The notes beneath the pieces were generated by a model, which made no database searches, had not been told where the DNA came from, and saw only the letters and a list, made by a program, of their open reading frames with translations. This document shows, piece by piece, positions 45,282 through 55,208 of a stretch of 64,000 nucleotides of DNA. Source of the DNA: Tremella fuciformis (taxonomy: Eukaryota > Basidiomycota > Tremellomycetes > Tremellales > Tremellaceae). The position numbers and the translations under genes were made by a program. Numbering within the stretch: the first letter of the stretch is position 1; each line of letters begins with the position of its first letter. The DNA is taken from contig CP136493.1 of the NCBI GenBank assembly GCA_032768795.1, positions 496,001 through 560,000 on the forward strand, written 5' to 3'.

Positions 45282-45748
45282 CAGACATGGGTCAAGTGAA
45301 CGAGCAGGTTCTCGTTTGTGCACACTGTACATATCCGGCGATGAAATGAAAGGGGCTTGACATGGCTCCCGATCCAGCACACGGCAAAGTCTCTGGCCCC
45401 AGCACCTGACCAGGGCTCCGGAGGCGGTGCCGTGGGGCGTCCGGCTTGCACACATAATGAGATCAAGATGCTACGGCTTTGAGGCAAAGTCCATTCCAAT
45501 TCCGCGAAGGGGCTGCGAGAAGATCAGAATGACCGGTATCTCTGGCTTGAGAGGGAGAAGCGCGCCAGTCAGCGGTCATACGAGGGACATAGGCTGTACG
45601 GTCCGCTGTACCGAACAAGGCTCATGAGTCAGAACCAACCCAATCGTGAAGCGTTTGAGACGATTTAGAGCATGATGTGCTGATGCAAGGATTATGTTCG
45701 TGGGACTGCGCTTGCCTCGTGAAATGTTTCATCTCCTCCGCCGTCCTG
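45282..45748. other. Gap between convergent P1 and decarboxylase genes
   Basis: Minus-strand frames of 120-155 codons overlap the P1 end antisense. No gene recognised. Confidence 0.5.
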
Positions 45749-47320
45749 TCACTCCACCACGCACAGCTTTGCGCGGATCGGGACGTTGTGCTCCCTGGTC
45801 TCCGGGAAACCGGACACCTTGACGCCCTTCTGGAAGAGCACGCAGTGCGTCGAGCCGCCAAAGTGGAACATACTGCCCGGTCAGCTCACGCCATCTCCGA
45901 AGATCAAGGGAGCGTACCCGATTTCGTCACCCTTTTTCACCTTCTGCCCCTCTTTGACCGTCGTGTCGCAGGTCGATACCTCGGTCATGCCAATCCCAAT
46001 GAACGCCACAGTACCCAGCTTCTTGTTATCCGCTTCGATCCAGATGATCGCCCTGGTGGCCACCGCACTCAGATACTCCTGGCTGGTGTTCTCTCCGTCG
46101 GGGTCCGCGCCACTGTCGGCGGAGAAGTCTTCCCAGAGTGGCTCCGAGTAGTACGTGCCCTCAACCAGGCGGACCTTCTTGATGGTCCCGCTAACAGGGC
46201 TGTGCCATCGATGGTACGACAACGCACTGAGGAACGCCTGGTATACTGTTCCGCCCACGAAGCTCTCGGCAAGCTCATCGTATGCCAGCATGTCGAGCAC
46301 AGAGTACGGCTGACCCTTGATCCAGAACTGGTCTTTGGCATGCACGTCGCGCCCCACTTTGTAAAACTTGCTTTCGCACGCGTTGGCTACGACGTTGTCG
46401 TCCTCGGGAGAGGCGACGGGTCGGATACCGTCTTCGAATCGGAAGTGCCGGGTGAAGAAGTCGTCCCATGATTTGTACCCATAGTACTTGGCTTTGGGAT
46501 CGCAGTGGAAGAGTTCCGCGTAAGAGTGAGAGGTGCCCGAGGCCTTGTTGGCAACTTCTTCCAGGGACGTCAGGCCGTGCGGGGAGAGCCATGATTCATT
46601 TGAGTTTCCAAGAGCGACCTCCCGTGACTTGGGCGAGGACAAGAATTGGCCCCATGCGTCGAGAATCTTCTTGAGCTGCAAATTAGCATGCATGATTGCC
46701 CGACTGTTCGACAAAGCCCACTTCACGGTTCACTTCTGGATCTTGGAAGACCGCAAACCCGGCGGGAGTTGCCATGGGCCAGTCCAAGATTGCATTCACC
46801 GGGACCCCGACAAGACCTGCGCCGTGAGCCGCATCCGTCCAGCACGGCGCGGTGGTCAAGACGTGATTGATGAGCTGGACCAGGTGAGGAAAGTCGCGGA
46901 CTTGGGACTGGCCAGTAGGATCGGTCAGGTACGGCTTGGCCTTGGGGATCTACATGTCAGCCGCCCGCAGCTTCGGGTGACCTAGACGACCTGCCTCGGA
47001 GAACATGCTTTCGAACAGCATCCGCAGTCTCGTGTCATTCTGGACCTTGTCCTGGAACGCCTGCAGCACCTCGTGCAAGTCTTTCGGGTGTGCGTCGACA
47101 TATTCGACCGTGTCGTTCAGGAACTTATGGTGGTGCCGCTTGTCCTGTGACAGCCAGTGTCCAGTCTGCGGTCAGCACACATACGCTCAAGCATCAGTAC
47201 TGAACCGAGCCTGCCCTCGGCCACGGCCCGAGGCGGTAATGATTTGCCTCGACAGGCGACTCTGCTCACCCGTTTGACGCGGTGCTCGGCTGGCACATTG
47301 TGATTCGGAGTGTCTGTCAT
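45749..47320 (-). CDS. Phosphatidylserine-decarboxylase-like enzyme (soluble, PsiD-type subgroup)
   Basis: Four or more exons. The N-terminal domain (F-L-N-D-T-V-E-Y-V-D, L-H-E-V-L-Q-A-F-Q-D-K-V-Q) is the extra region of the fungal PSD-like subgroup that lacks a mitochondrial leader. The core gives Y-Y-G-Y-K-S-W-D-D-F-F-T-R-H-F-R, A-N-A-C-E-S, Y-H-R-W-H-S-P-V-S-G-T-I and G-M-T-E-V-S-T-C. The last intron joins D-E-I-G to M-F-H-F-G-G-S-T-H-C-V-L-F, placing the self-cleavage Gly-Ser bond that makes the pyruvoyl cofactor in G-G-S-T. There is no transmembrane segment. The subgroup includes decarboxylases of free aromatic amino acids as well as lipid head groups, so the substrate is open. Confidence 0.85.
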
Positions 47321-47481
47321 CTTGTTACTGCTTCACCGAGCTAGCAAGGTGAATGACCATCAGTTCGCTGCGAATACAATGCAATGCATAGAAGCCAGAC
47401 TGACTGAAATAGACACCAGTGACGATGCTAGTACTGTACAGTGCGGGTCATATGACGTCATCTCCTCCAACCAGTCTTGAC

Positions 47482-49427
47482 CTACGAGTATGGCGGAGTA
47501 GGCAGTCTCTCGTGTGGTTCCAGCTTTCTCCAACCCAGCTCCTCGTCGAGTCCATTTTCGTACATGCTGACGAAAGGCTGGTCCAAGAAGACTCTAATGA
47601 ATATCTTCAAGGCCAAAGGGTTGTCAAAACCGGGCACTCCTTCGAGAAACATGAAACATGGTCCGAGCACCGGGCCAAGTATATTTATCACGTCGAGGTG
47701 CAGTCGGTCGACAGCGTCCTGCGGAGCGATCATGTGAGTCTGTGCCCCATCTTCCCCCGGGTGGCCGTGAAAGGTCAGATGGAGTCGAGCTAGATTGAGA
47801 CTGGCGCTTTGAGAGAACGTTGACCGAGCGGCCTTTCGAGCCAGGTCTAGCTGCTCGGGCGACAACGGGGTCGCTTGTTCGTCAGACGACTGGGCTGGCG
47901 GCATGGTGACAGGAAGAGCGTATATCTTGCACTTGTTTCCCAGGCTCCGCCACCGTTCAGCCGCGCGAACACTCCACAGGTCGTCCAGACGGACTTGCAA
48001 GATTGCGGATGCGCCCCGGGCGCAAAAGGATACCTGCAGTGATGACACATTGCGGGAAGCGACAGCCTTCAATCGCCATAAGTCTTCGGCCGTCACCGTG
48101 CCGTCGGCACAGAGCACCAGATCGTGTGGCCAGAGTTCTGGCCGGCCGGCCTGGTCGAGGTCCTCCAAGAACGCTATGAGTTCAGGCAGGAAGATCGGAT
48201 GCTCGAACTGCACCAACTCGATGGGCAGCACCCACAAGCCCTTGCCTTGCTTGGATGGTCACGTGATGCAGAAGTGACTTGAGGGCTCCGAGCGAGGTTG
48301 AGACCGTCTCTCAACCGTCACTCTTGCAGCCGTCGAGACCATCGCCAGCACCGCCGTCGCCGCCGACTTTGATCGACCGCCCGCCCGCCCACGATCCGTC
48401 GCGGCATACGGAGAGGGACAAGGGGGAAGAAGAAGAAGAGGAGGAGGAAGAGGCAGGAGAGGGTGGAAAGAGGAGAGAGAGAGAGAAGGGGCTGAGCGTC
48501 GTTGGGTGGGTGCGTCCCACCCCGAGGCACGCGGGGCATCCCCTGGTGCGACGACGCGGCCCATGGAGAGGTAGGATGGATGGCACAACGGACCTTACTT
48601 ATGTACTTGGATAGCATCCCTGCCCGCCCGCAGGCCGGAATGCAGTCTTGCCCCAAAACCACCAATGCAAAGCAACGGCGAGAGACGAGAGGAGGTGCCT
48701 CCATGCGTCGAAGAAAGGGCCGGGACCGTCCTGTTTGTTTTGAACCCAAACCCGTCCCAGACCTTTTTTGTGAAACGGTTCCTCGTCCACACCGAGCTCG
48801 GGGTACGGGTACTCCATCGAACAGGACGTGGGGGACCCTGCTAACATTCCCCACCACTCATATGCTGGACGCCTGTCGCCTCTTTGTATCCGATTTATCC
48901 GGAATGAGCCCCGGGAGCTGTACTCCGCATCGGCCACAATCGAGTAATTGGGAAAGATCACGGTCAGACTGTCGAGCCAGGCCAAGGCCTGGTAGGTCTC
49001 ATCCTCATAGGCCGACCTTGCGAAGGGACCCCAATACCCCCTGTACCTCGGAAACCAAAACGGTAAATACACCAATTTGACGTGCTTGAGGTAAGGCTGC
49101 AGTCTGTCCTGCTGATCAGCTCGCGCCCCGCGGCACTGGCTAGTTCAGAGGAAGCGACTTGGACGCCTCGCTCGGCAGTGTGGCAAACACACGCACGAAC
49201 GAAAATGTGGACAGCTTCTTGGAGAGATCACGCATACTGTCGTGGACGCAAAAGGACCACCAGATGTAGCTTGCAAGCTCGTCGAATGTCTCTTTGCTGA
49301 TCAACAGCAGATAGGCGTTGTTTGAGAACTTCCCCTCCTCGATGTTGAGCGCATCCAAGATCAGACCACGCAGGTAAGGATTACGCCGGACTCGAGTGGT
49401 GGCCGGTACAGGCGCTTCTGCCTCCAT
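47482..49427 (-). CDS. P2: F-box-like family protein (subfamily I)
   Basis: Exon 1 encodes R-R-N-P-Y-L-R-G-L-I-L-D-A-L-N-I-E-E-G, then Y-L-L-L-I-S-K-E-T-F-D-E-L-A, the F-box-like N-terminus. After an intron in the 49.10-49.15 kb region comes R-L-Q-P-Y-L-K-H-V-K-L-V-Y-L-P. The C-terminal exon (48237-47482) holds D-L-W-R-L-K-A-V-A-S, L-G-N-K-C-K-I-Y-A-L-P-V and the end motif G-W-R-K-L-E-P-H-E-R, closely matching P3 and P4. The stretch 48250-48600 contains a purine repeat and stops in all frames, so it must be a long intron or an insertion; the exact middle exons are unresolved. Transcribed away from P3. Function unknown. Confidence 0.65.
48410..48490 (+). repeat. Purine-rich (GAA/GAG/GA) low-complexity tract
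   Basis: About 80 bp almost free of pyrimidines on the plus strand (GAAGAAGAAGAGGAGGAGGAAGAGG and GAGAGAGAGAG). It lies inside the presumed long intron of P2, where in the sense strand it is a strong polypyrimidine tract. Confidence 0.85.
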
Positions 49428-49951
49428 GATGAATGCTGGGCACTTGCGTAATGCCTAGAAGCTGGTCGATATTGGGTGCCCTCAGAGTACGGCGGGGAAC
49501 GATATGGAGAATGCTGCAGAGCGACACTGCAATGTCTTGTAAATGGGTGCAAGAGTATCTCTTGGAACACACTGCTGATGGAAGTGCTGACGCGTCGCAT
49601 GCGGACAGGCATTTTGGTGCCCAATGATGGTGTGGTCCGCGTATCAGAAAAACGACGCGGCCGCATGGCATGGCCCGTCCCCCCACCTCGCCTTCAGTCG
49701 CCGCCGAACAAGCTGTATGCAGTTTCGTGCTATGGATGTAATTCTTACTCTCAGGCTATAAGACTTCGATCTACTCTTGCGCTCTCAGCTCTCAGTGCTT
49801 ATCAAGAAAGATACCCGACGTATCGACAGCGGTCGCGCCGACTGTTCCATATCTCTCCTGTGTCGAGAAAGTATGGGCCGAGCCACATCCTCGCCGGGTC
49901 ATCCTGCGAGAATACGTCCAGAAGCTGGACAAGAAGAAATTCTCTGTCGGC

Positions 49952-51479
49952 ATGCGCCTGTTGAACAAGGCGACCGAGGATGACCTTCTTGACTTGATGT
50001 ACGAGCGGGTTTCGTATGAAGACATCAAGAGACAACTTGCATCGACAACAGTGGTGGGATGCGGCCTCGCCACTACAGCCCCCTGTGTGCTGAATTGCAG
50101 GAGCGAGCTCGCATGTACTGTGCCCGTGTCCGGCACCTCACAGTCGACATGACAACGGCATTGGTAGGGGACGAGATGCACACGATTCCATCAGCTCTTC
50201 TTAAACTGAGCAGGGAGCTCCCTAATGCGATGGAAATCGTAACGGAGTTGCGTGGCAATCCGGGTCCTAGAATCATTCGGGGGAGGACCAACTGGTCGTA
50301 TTACGGCTATCGCGAAGTCTGCCACACGGGCGCGACTGCGAACACCCAACAGGCTACATGGGCTCTGCCTGAAATCTTCGACTTCAAGGGATTCGCGTGC
50401 GTTCGCGTACATTTCGACACCGACAACCTTCCAAGGGACTATGATCTGACAAAACATCTTGCTACGGACGCGCCCCTGCCCCTGCCTTGGTTGCAGGACT
50501 GGCGAGCTGGGATAGGAACCTTTTCGACCGAGCCGATCGAGGTTCTTCTGCTGGAGGGCGAGGTTCACATGAGCATGCTCGTCGAGACAGTCGAGTATCT
50601 CAAGCTCCATAGAGCGTCGGCGCTTCCCAAAGACTTCCGTGTTCACGTCTCCGGTTATGTCGCCGAAGGACTCCTGTGGCGCCTGCTGCGCGTCGTCTCA
50701 GTATACTGCGACTCACTGCAGCTCTCCGTGCACCCAGTGCGTACCACCATCGAGCCGACCGTTCACTGCATGCTCGGACTTGGATCCGCGCCGCACTGGC
50801 GCCGCCTGGGCCGCAAGTGTCGGAATTACACTCTGCCAATCAGGGACGTGGGCTGGTCCACAGAGGAAGCCGGCTGGAACATTGTTCCAGACGAAATCGA
50901 GGCCGCATACTCCATGAACGGTATTTGTCGCCCCTGTCGGTCTTGAGAGCCTGACTCTTGGAGGTCCACCCTGACCATTCGCTCAGTTTCCCGGCGGTCC
51001 AGAAAGAAGCAGGGCACCCGACATCCCAGGATCTCACGCTTGCTCCGCCAGTGATGGACGAAGCGGCCATCATCCTGCTCGACCTTCTCGGTGACCGGTG
51101 CAAGGTGAACCTGCGGCCTGCTTTGCTACCTCAGAGCCAGGAACGCATGACAGGCGTCGCTGCACCCGACTGTCCGCTCCATCTGGGCTTGATCACCCAG
51201 CACCGTGCCGTTCGCTTCCGGCGACGATTTTTGAAGCAGAGAAGACACGCGGCGGCGCATTCAGAGGGGGACCCTCCGAGCTGGCGCAAGCTTGAGGTCC
51301 ATGAGCGACGAATGGTGGGAAGTGAATTGCGGCATGATTCCAAGTCGCCTGATTTGGCTGCTGTTACCGAGACTAGCGGTGCGGGGAAGGAGCGGGCTGT
51401 GGCTCATTGTTTCGCTAGGCGAGAGCGAGAGGCGTTCGCTGGATCCACAAGCTCCAGCATGATGTATAGAGCTGTATAG
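49952..51479 (+). CDS. P3: F-box-like family protein (subfamily I), 5' end unclear
   Basis: The annotated ATG starts M-R-L-L-N-K-A-T-E-D-D-L-L-D-L-M-Y-E-R-V. Upstream in the same frame, family-like sequence continues (P-H-P-R-R-V-I-L-R-E-Y-V-Q-K-L) back to about 49800, just after a TATAAG at 49759, yet no in-frame ATG precedes it. Either an upstream exon, a non-AUG start, or a lost start codon is implied. A 46-53-nt intron near 50053-50100 joins to E-R-A-R-M-Y-C-A-R-V-R-H-L. Then come L-L-W-R-L-L-R-V-V-S, L-G-R-K-C-R-N-Y-T-L-P-I and S-W-R-K-L-E-V-H-E-R. Another intron at about 50920-51007 is needed. The tail beyond the end motif is about 50 residues longer than in P2 or P4. Confidence 0.65.
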
Positions 51480-52072
51480 AGGCATCGTACGATCAGTACC
51501 GTATAAACGGTCCCATCCCATTCACATGCATATGTGACGTCGACTCTCGCTTGCTTTCAGGACTTTTTGCAATCCGTGCGAGAACTGGCTACAGTCAGTC
51601 TGGCAGGCATTTACAGGATATGGCGTGTTTTGCTGTTGATATCTGGAGAGCGTCTTCTAGGAAAGCACCACCCTCTCAATGCCCATGGACTATCGTGTCA
51701 ACACGGGCGAAGGATTCTGCAGATTCTGCAGCATGCGTGTCGTAGAACGGCCTTCGTAAATGGTCCGCCACTGTCCGTGCATGTGCAACGTGCGCTCGGT
51801 GGCCACGCCTGCGAGAGAAATGCCACACTATCATCTTCAGATTCGGCTTCGAGATTTGACAGATCATTTACCAGTCCGACTTCTCTCACATCAACATATT
51901 TCCTACGGTCAGAAGTATAGAATAATGGAGCGTTTGGCCGGTCAGGCGCTGCGTCAGCCAGCCACCTCACTCCCCAACATTGACCGTGTCAAAACATATT
52001 CAAGGAGTCTCTCCCTTCCCCAACGGCTTATCTGTGCTTTTGAAGACGGTCGAAGTCAGCAAACTCCCCAGT

Positions 52073-52111
<39 letters not shown>

Positions 52112-52452
52112 AACCGTCATGCTTCTTTGCGCCCCAAGACGTCAGATGTTCTACCTCTTACCTTTGGTGTCTCACGTCACATATATGAGGTGGGCACAGA
52201 GGGGGCATATCCTCTATGTGCATCTGAAACGGACAACACTATGCATTAATGGTGAGAAGACAACGAGAAGCACGATGAGCAGGATGACGAGTACCATGAC
52301 GCAATGCTCTTGGCCATTTCCTGTCATTCTTAGCCCAGATGGACCAGCCATATCTTCCACGCTCAGACTGGGCCCGCATTCTTCTGAGCCGCAGTTTCAA
52401 GCTCTTCAGCTCGACAGAGGTGTTCATCTCAACGTGACCCACCCACGCCGCC
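51480..52452. other. Intergenic region with a G37 homopolymer
   Basis: Nearly 1 kb between P3 and a small gene. Frames that run through the G tract are artefacts of poly-glycine coding. No gene seen. Confidence 0.55.
52074..52110 (+). repeat. G37 homopolymer tract
   Basis: Thirty-seven consecutive guanines, the longest homopolymer in the window, about 340 bp before the next start codon. It could fold into stacked G-quadruplexes. The length is likely polymorphic or imprecisely sequenced. Confidence 0.9.
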
Positions 52453-52926
52453 ATGGCTTCAAATTACAGTACCAACTCTCGTATCCAGCAGATCATCAGC
52501 CAGGATTTCTCTGGTATAGCGAGCAGGATCGAGAGATACCGGAGCAAGACTTTCTCGGAACTTCTCCAACTCATGAGGGAGAAACATGCCAATGGTCAGC
52601 CACCGAGTCGACCAGTCAACAAGGAGACCTATTCCTTTCGGAACCGCAGGGACACGAGTGACTCCACGGTGACGTTCGATAAAAGGCATCGGACTGTCAC
52701 CATCGATTATCCTGATGGCAGTCGCTTCGAGCTCAAAGAGGGCAAAGAGCTGGTCTTCGTTATGGTCAACGATAAGAATCAGAATTTTCAAGAGACTGCG
52801 AAGCAAGGCAGAGCTTCCGTCACGATCTTCAGGGGCGGAGGGGAGACGACGACCTTCAAAGTTCGTCCTTCGCAGCTGTATTACTGCCGCACGATCGAAT
52901 CAACGTCCTGCTGCGGCCTCATGTAA
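52453..52926 (+). CDS. Hypothetical protein, 157 aa
   Basis: A single uninterrupted frame with a good Kozak-like context (GCCGCCATGG). The N-terminal 45 residues are probably helical (I-S-Q-D-F-S-G-I-A-S-R-I-E-R-Y, E-L-L-Q-L-M-R-E-K). The rest is beta-rich and hydrophilic (V-T-F-D-K-R-H-R-T-V-T-I-D-Y-P-D-G-S-R-F-E-L, A-S-V-T-I-F-R-G-G-G), perhaps a small sandwich fold, ending S-C-C-G-L-M. There is no signal peptide or membrane segment. I do not recognise the family. It sits between P3 and P4. Confidence 0.6.
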   Translation: MASNYSTNSRIQQIISQDFSGIASRIERYRSKTFSELLQLMREKHANGQPPSRPVNKETYSFRNRRDTSDSTVTFDKRHRTVTIDYPDGSRFELKEGKELVFVMVNDKNQNFQETAKQGRASVTIFRGGGETTTFKVRPSQLYYCRTIESTSCCGLM

Positions 52927-53590
52927 GCTTCAAGCCACTTTTAGCTGCTGCAGTCTGTCGACATCGGCCTAGACTACAGAAGGCCATCTGCTCTTGCATG
53001 CATATTCTAGTCACATCATTCTCTAAGTCCCACTAGAGCTTCTTCCCAGGAGTTAATGTCTGCGTCCGAGAATGGCAAAGTCGAAGACTCTGACTCCGCA
53101 GGTCTACGCGACCCGTTTGAAGCTGGAGAGGTTTCGTGTTGATTATGGCGTGTGCGACTGCTTCAGCATGTTGGACGACCAGTACTTGCGACACAGAGCG
53201 GACCGAGGCCTTTTGCACCAGTCCTACGGGAATGTATCCGGGCTTCAATGCCGAGGTGTCCCGTGCCGATGCTTACTCCCGTTCCGTGCAGTCGTACAGT
53301 AAAGGGCTGAGAGCCATGGGACCTGAGGGGCTTCGTATCAGAAGAGACATACTACCCTGTTCAGAAAGCACCTTGTGTTCCAGTTTGCTGAGTGAGTCTC
53401 GCGGAAAGCACATGTGGACAAGTGCGCTTACACTGCGCCACAAACAGCTCTTAAGCCTCAGTCTGCCGGTGATCCGGTGCCTAGGTGTTCCTGAAAACGG
53501 CGATCAGTGCTTCCGGGGGAAGAAAGCGGGGGACTAATCCCTCTCTCCCAATCCGTGTCTTATCTCCATGACCATCGCAATATCATCATA
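52927..53590. other. Intergenic region upstream of P4
   Basis: A plus-strand frame at 53136-53537 (133 codons, ten cysteines) and an overlapping 76-codon frame occur here; neither has a signal peptide, domain or plausible promoter. Probably non-coding, with low certainty. Confidence 0.4.
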
Positions 53591-55072
53591 ATGCAAGGGA
53601 GGCTGAGCGCAGCACAGCGACTATGGGAAACGCCGGACCTGCGCAACCAGGTCTGGACTCACCTCGGCGTCAAACCATACACCCTCGACCAGTTGTCCCA
53701 TCTCCTGCGCATCTCCCGCTCGACCTTTCCCGAGCTCGCAGAAATCCTCTACAGACGCTTCCGCGCGCCCGACTTTGATACGTTCCGCGCCAACGTCCCT
53801 CCTGAGCGCCGTCTCCTCTACCTCTCCTTTGTGCAATACCTCGACGACTGCCCGTTCGACTCGCGCGACCCCCCAGACCAGTTCATGGCCGAGATCGACA
53901 CCCTCCTGAGCGGCTTCCCGAACGTGCTCGAGATTACGTCCCCCATCATCTCAGACAACACCACCTCGCTCGTACGTACTCCGAGCGTCACGCCAGAGGG
54001 GGAGCTGCCGCGCTTCGTGCTGCACGACACGTTCGGCTGCGACATATTCGAGATCGACCGCGAGCAGGAGGACCTCGACGAGGACTGGGCCATCCCGGAG
54101 CGCATCACGCGCGGCGGCCTCAGCAGCCTCGAGTTCATCCGCGACGTCCAGCCCGACGAGCCGCCAGAGTTGAGAGAGAGCGAGGAGGACACGGAGAGGG
54201 CGCTCTGGGTCGCGTGGGAGCACGGCGGGTCGTATTTCTGCTGGGGCCGCGTGGAGGAGTTCCAGCTCCGCGTCGCCGTGGACATCGCCACGCTCGCCAC
54301 CTTTCTCGAGCGCATGGAGCGCACCAGACCCGCCGTCTTGCCTGACCGCCTGGGCGTCGACGTCTACGGCGACGTCAACGTCCACGTCCTCTGGCGTCTT
54401 ATGCGTTTCGCATCCCACAATTTGCAGAGCTTCGAGCTCCGACCGGACCCTGCGCGGGCGACCGTGTCTGTCCGCCCGGGACACCTCATTGGTTCGACAG
54501 CCCGCAGGCTGTGGGAGGGCCTCGGGACCAAGTGCAAAGAGTACAAGCTGCCCGTGAGGGCTCAGGCTCCGGCCACAGCCTTGCCCAGTACGGGCATCGC
54601 TACGACGGGGCCGGACGATGGACCCGACCTCCAGACTCTGCTTCCCGAGCTCGACGCCCGAGGGGAAAAGGTCCCGCTGCCTCTTGACCTGAAGCGCATA
54701 GACCTCATATATGCGGACTACAATCCTCTTCGGACATTCGGCAACGGTGTGCGCATCCCGCTGGACGTTCCTGTGATGGACGAGCTCGCTGACTATGTCC
54801 TTGATGTGTGGGGAGGAGCGTGTCAATTCCGCCTGACAGTCACGCAGCTTGCGCCAGGGCCCGGAGCAGGATTGATGGGCCCGGCGGCAGGCATAGCCGA
54901 AGTGATCCTCAATGACCTCGTCCAGGCGCAACTCAAAGCCATGCGGTCACGAAGACACGCTCAAGAGGCCGCGAGACGACGGGCAGCGGATCCAGCCAAA
55001 CAGAAGGACGAAAACGCATCTGCTCCAGACGTCAGGGGGTGGAGGCGGCTCGAACCCCACGAGCGAGTATGA
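53591..55072 (+). CDS. P4: F-box-like family protein, 493 aa, intronless (subfamily I)
   Basis: One open frame, so the cleanest view of the family. Residues 10-50: W-E-T-P-D-L-R-N-Q-V-W-T-H-L-G-V, then L-L-R-I-S-R-S-T-F-P-E-L-A-E-I-L-Y-R-R-F, the F-box-like region. P-P-E-R-R-L-L-Y-L-S-F-V-Q-Y-L corresponds to the junction motif of the spliced paralogues, so the intron has been lost here (or gained elsewhere). A charged middle section has D-L-D-E-D-W. Then V-L-W-R-L-M-R-F-A-S, L-G-T-K-C-K-E-Y-K-L-P-V and a basic stretch (R-S-R-R-H-A-Q-E-A-A-R-R-R) before the end motif G-W-R-R-L-E-P-H-E-R-V. The start is the first Met in frame after upstream stops. Confidence 0.82.
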   Translation: MQGRLSAAQRLWETPDLRNQVWTHLGVKPYTLDQLSHLLRISRSTFPELAEILYRRFRAPDFDTFRANVPPERRLLYLSFVQYLDDCPFDSRDPPDQFMAEIDTLLSGFPNVLEITSPIISDNTTSLVRTPSVTPEGELPRFVLHDTFGCDIFEIDREQEDLDEDWAIPERITRGGLSSLEFIRDVQPDEPPELRESEEDTERALWVAWEHGGSYFCWGRVEEFQLRVAVDIATLATFLERMERTRPAVLPDRLGVDVYGDVNVHVLWRLMRFASHNLQSFELRPDPARATVSVRPGHLIGSTARRLWEGLGTKCKEYKLPVRAQAPATALPSTGIATTGPDDGPDLQTLLPELDARGEKVPLPLDLKRIDLIYADYNPLRTFGNGVRIPLDVPVMDELADYVLDVWGGACQFRLTVTQLAPGPGAGLMGPAAGIAEVILNDLVQAQLKAMRSRRHAQEAARRRAADPAKQKDENASAPDVRGWRRLEPHERV

Positions 55073-55208
55073 TTCTGCCTCGTCGACGGTACTCTAGATA
55101 TCTTTTGGGCATTGAGAGGCACGGATCGATAGCATCTGATAGCAAAAGCGGAACAGACCTGTGTTATGTGTATCTAATACACCGACCAGCCGCCAGAGAC
55201 GAAGGGGT

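Noticed and set aside
45749..49427. Psilocybin-type gene cluster, suggested by the PsiD-like decarboxylase
   Set aside because: No kinase, methyltransferase or P450 gene lies nearby; neighbours are P-family genes, so only the single enzyme resembles that pathway.
51760..52249. Frames encoding poly-glycine across the G37 tract
   Set aside because: The apparent coding is produced by the homopolymer; flanking sequence shows no protein features.
53136..53537. Cys-containing 133-codon frame before P4
   Set aside because: The leader is not a credible signal peptide and the cysteine spacing does not match the SSP core; likely chance.
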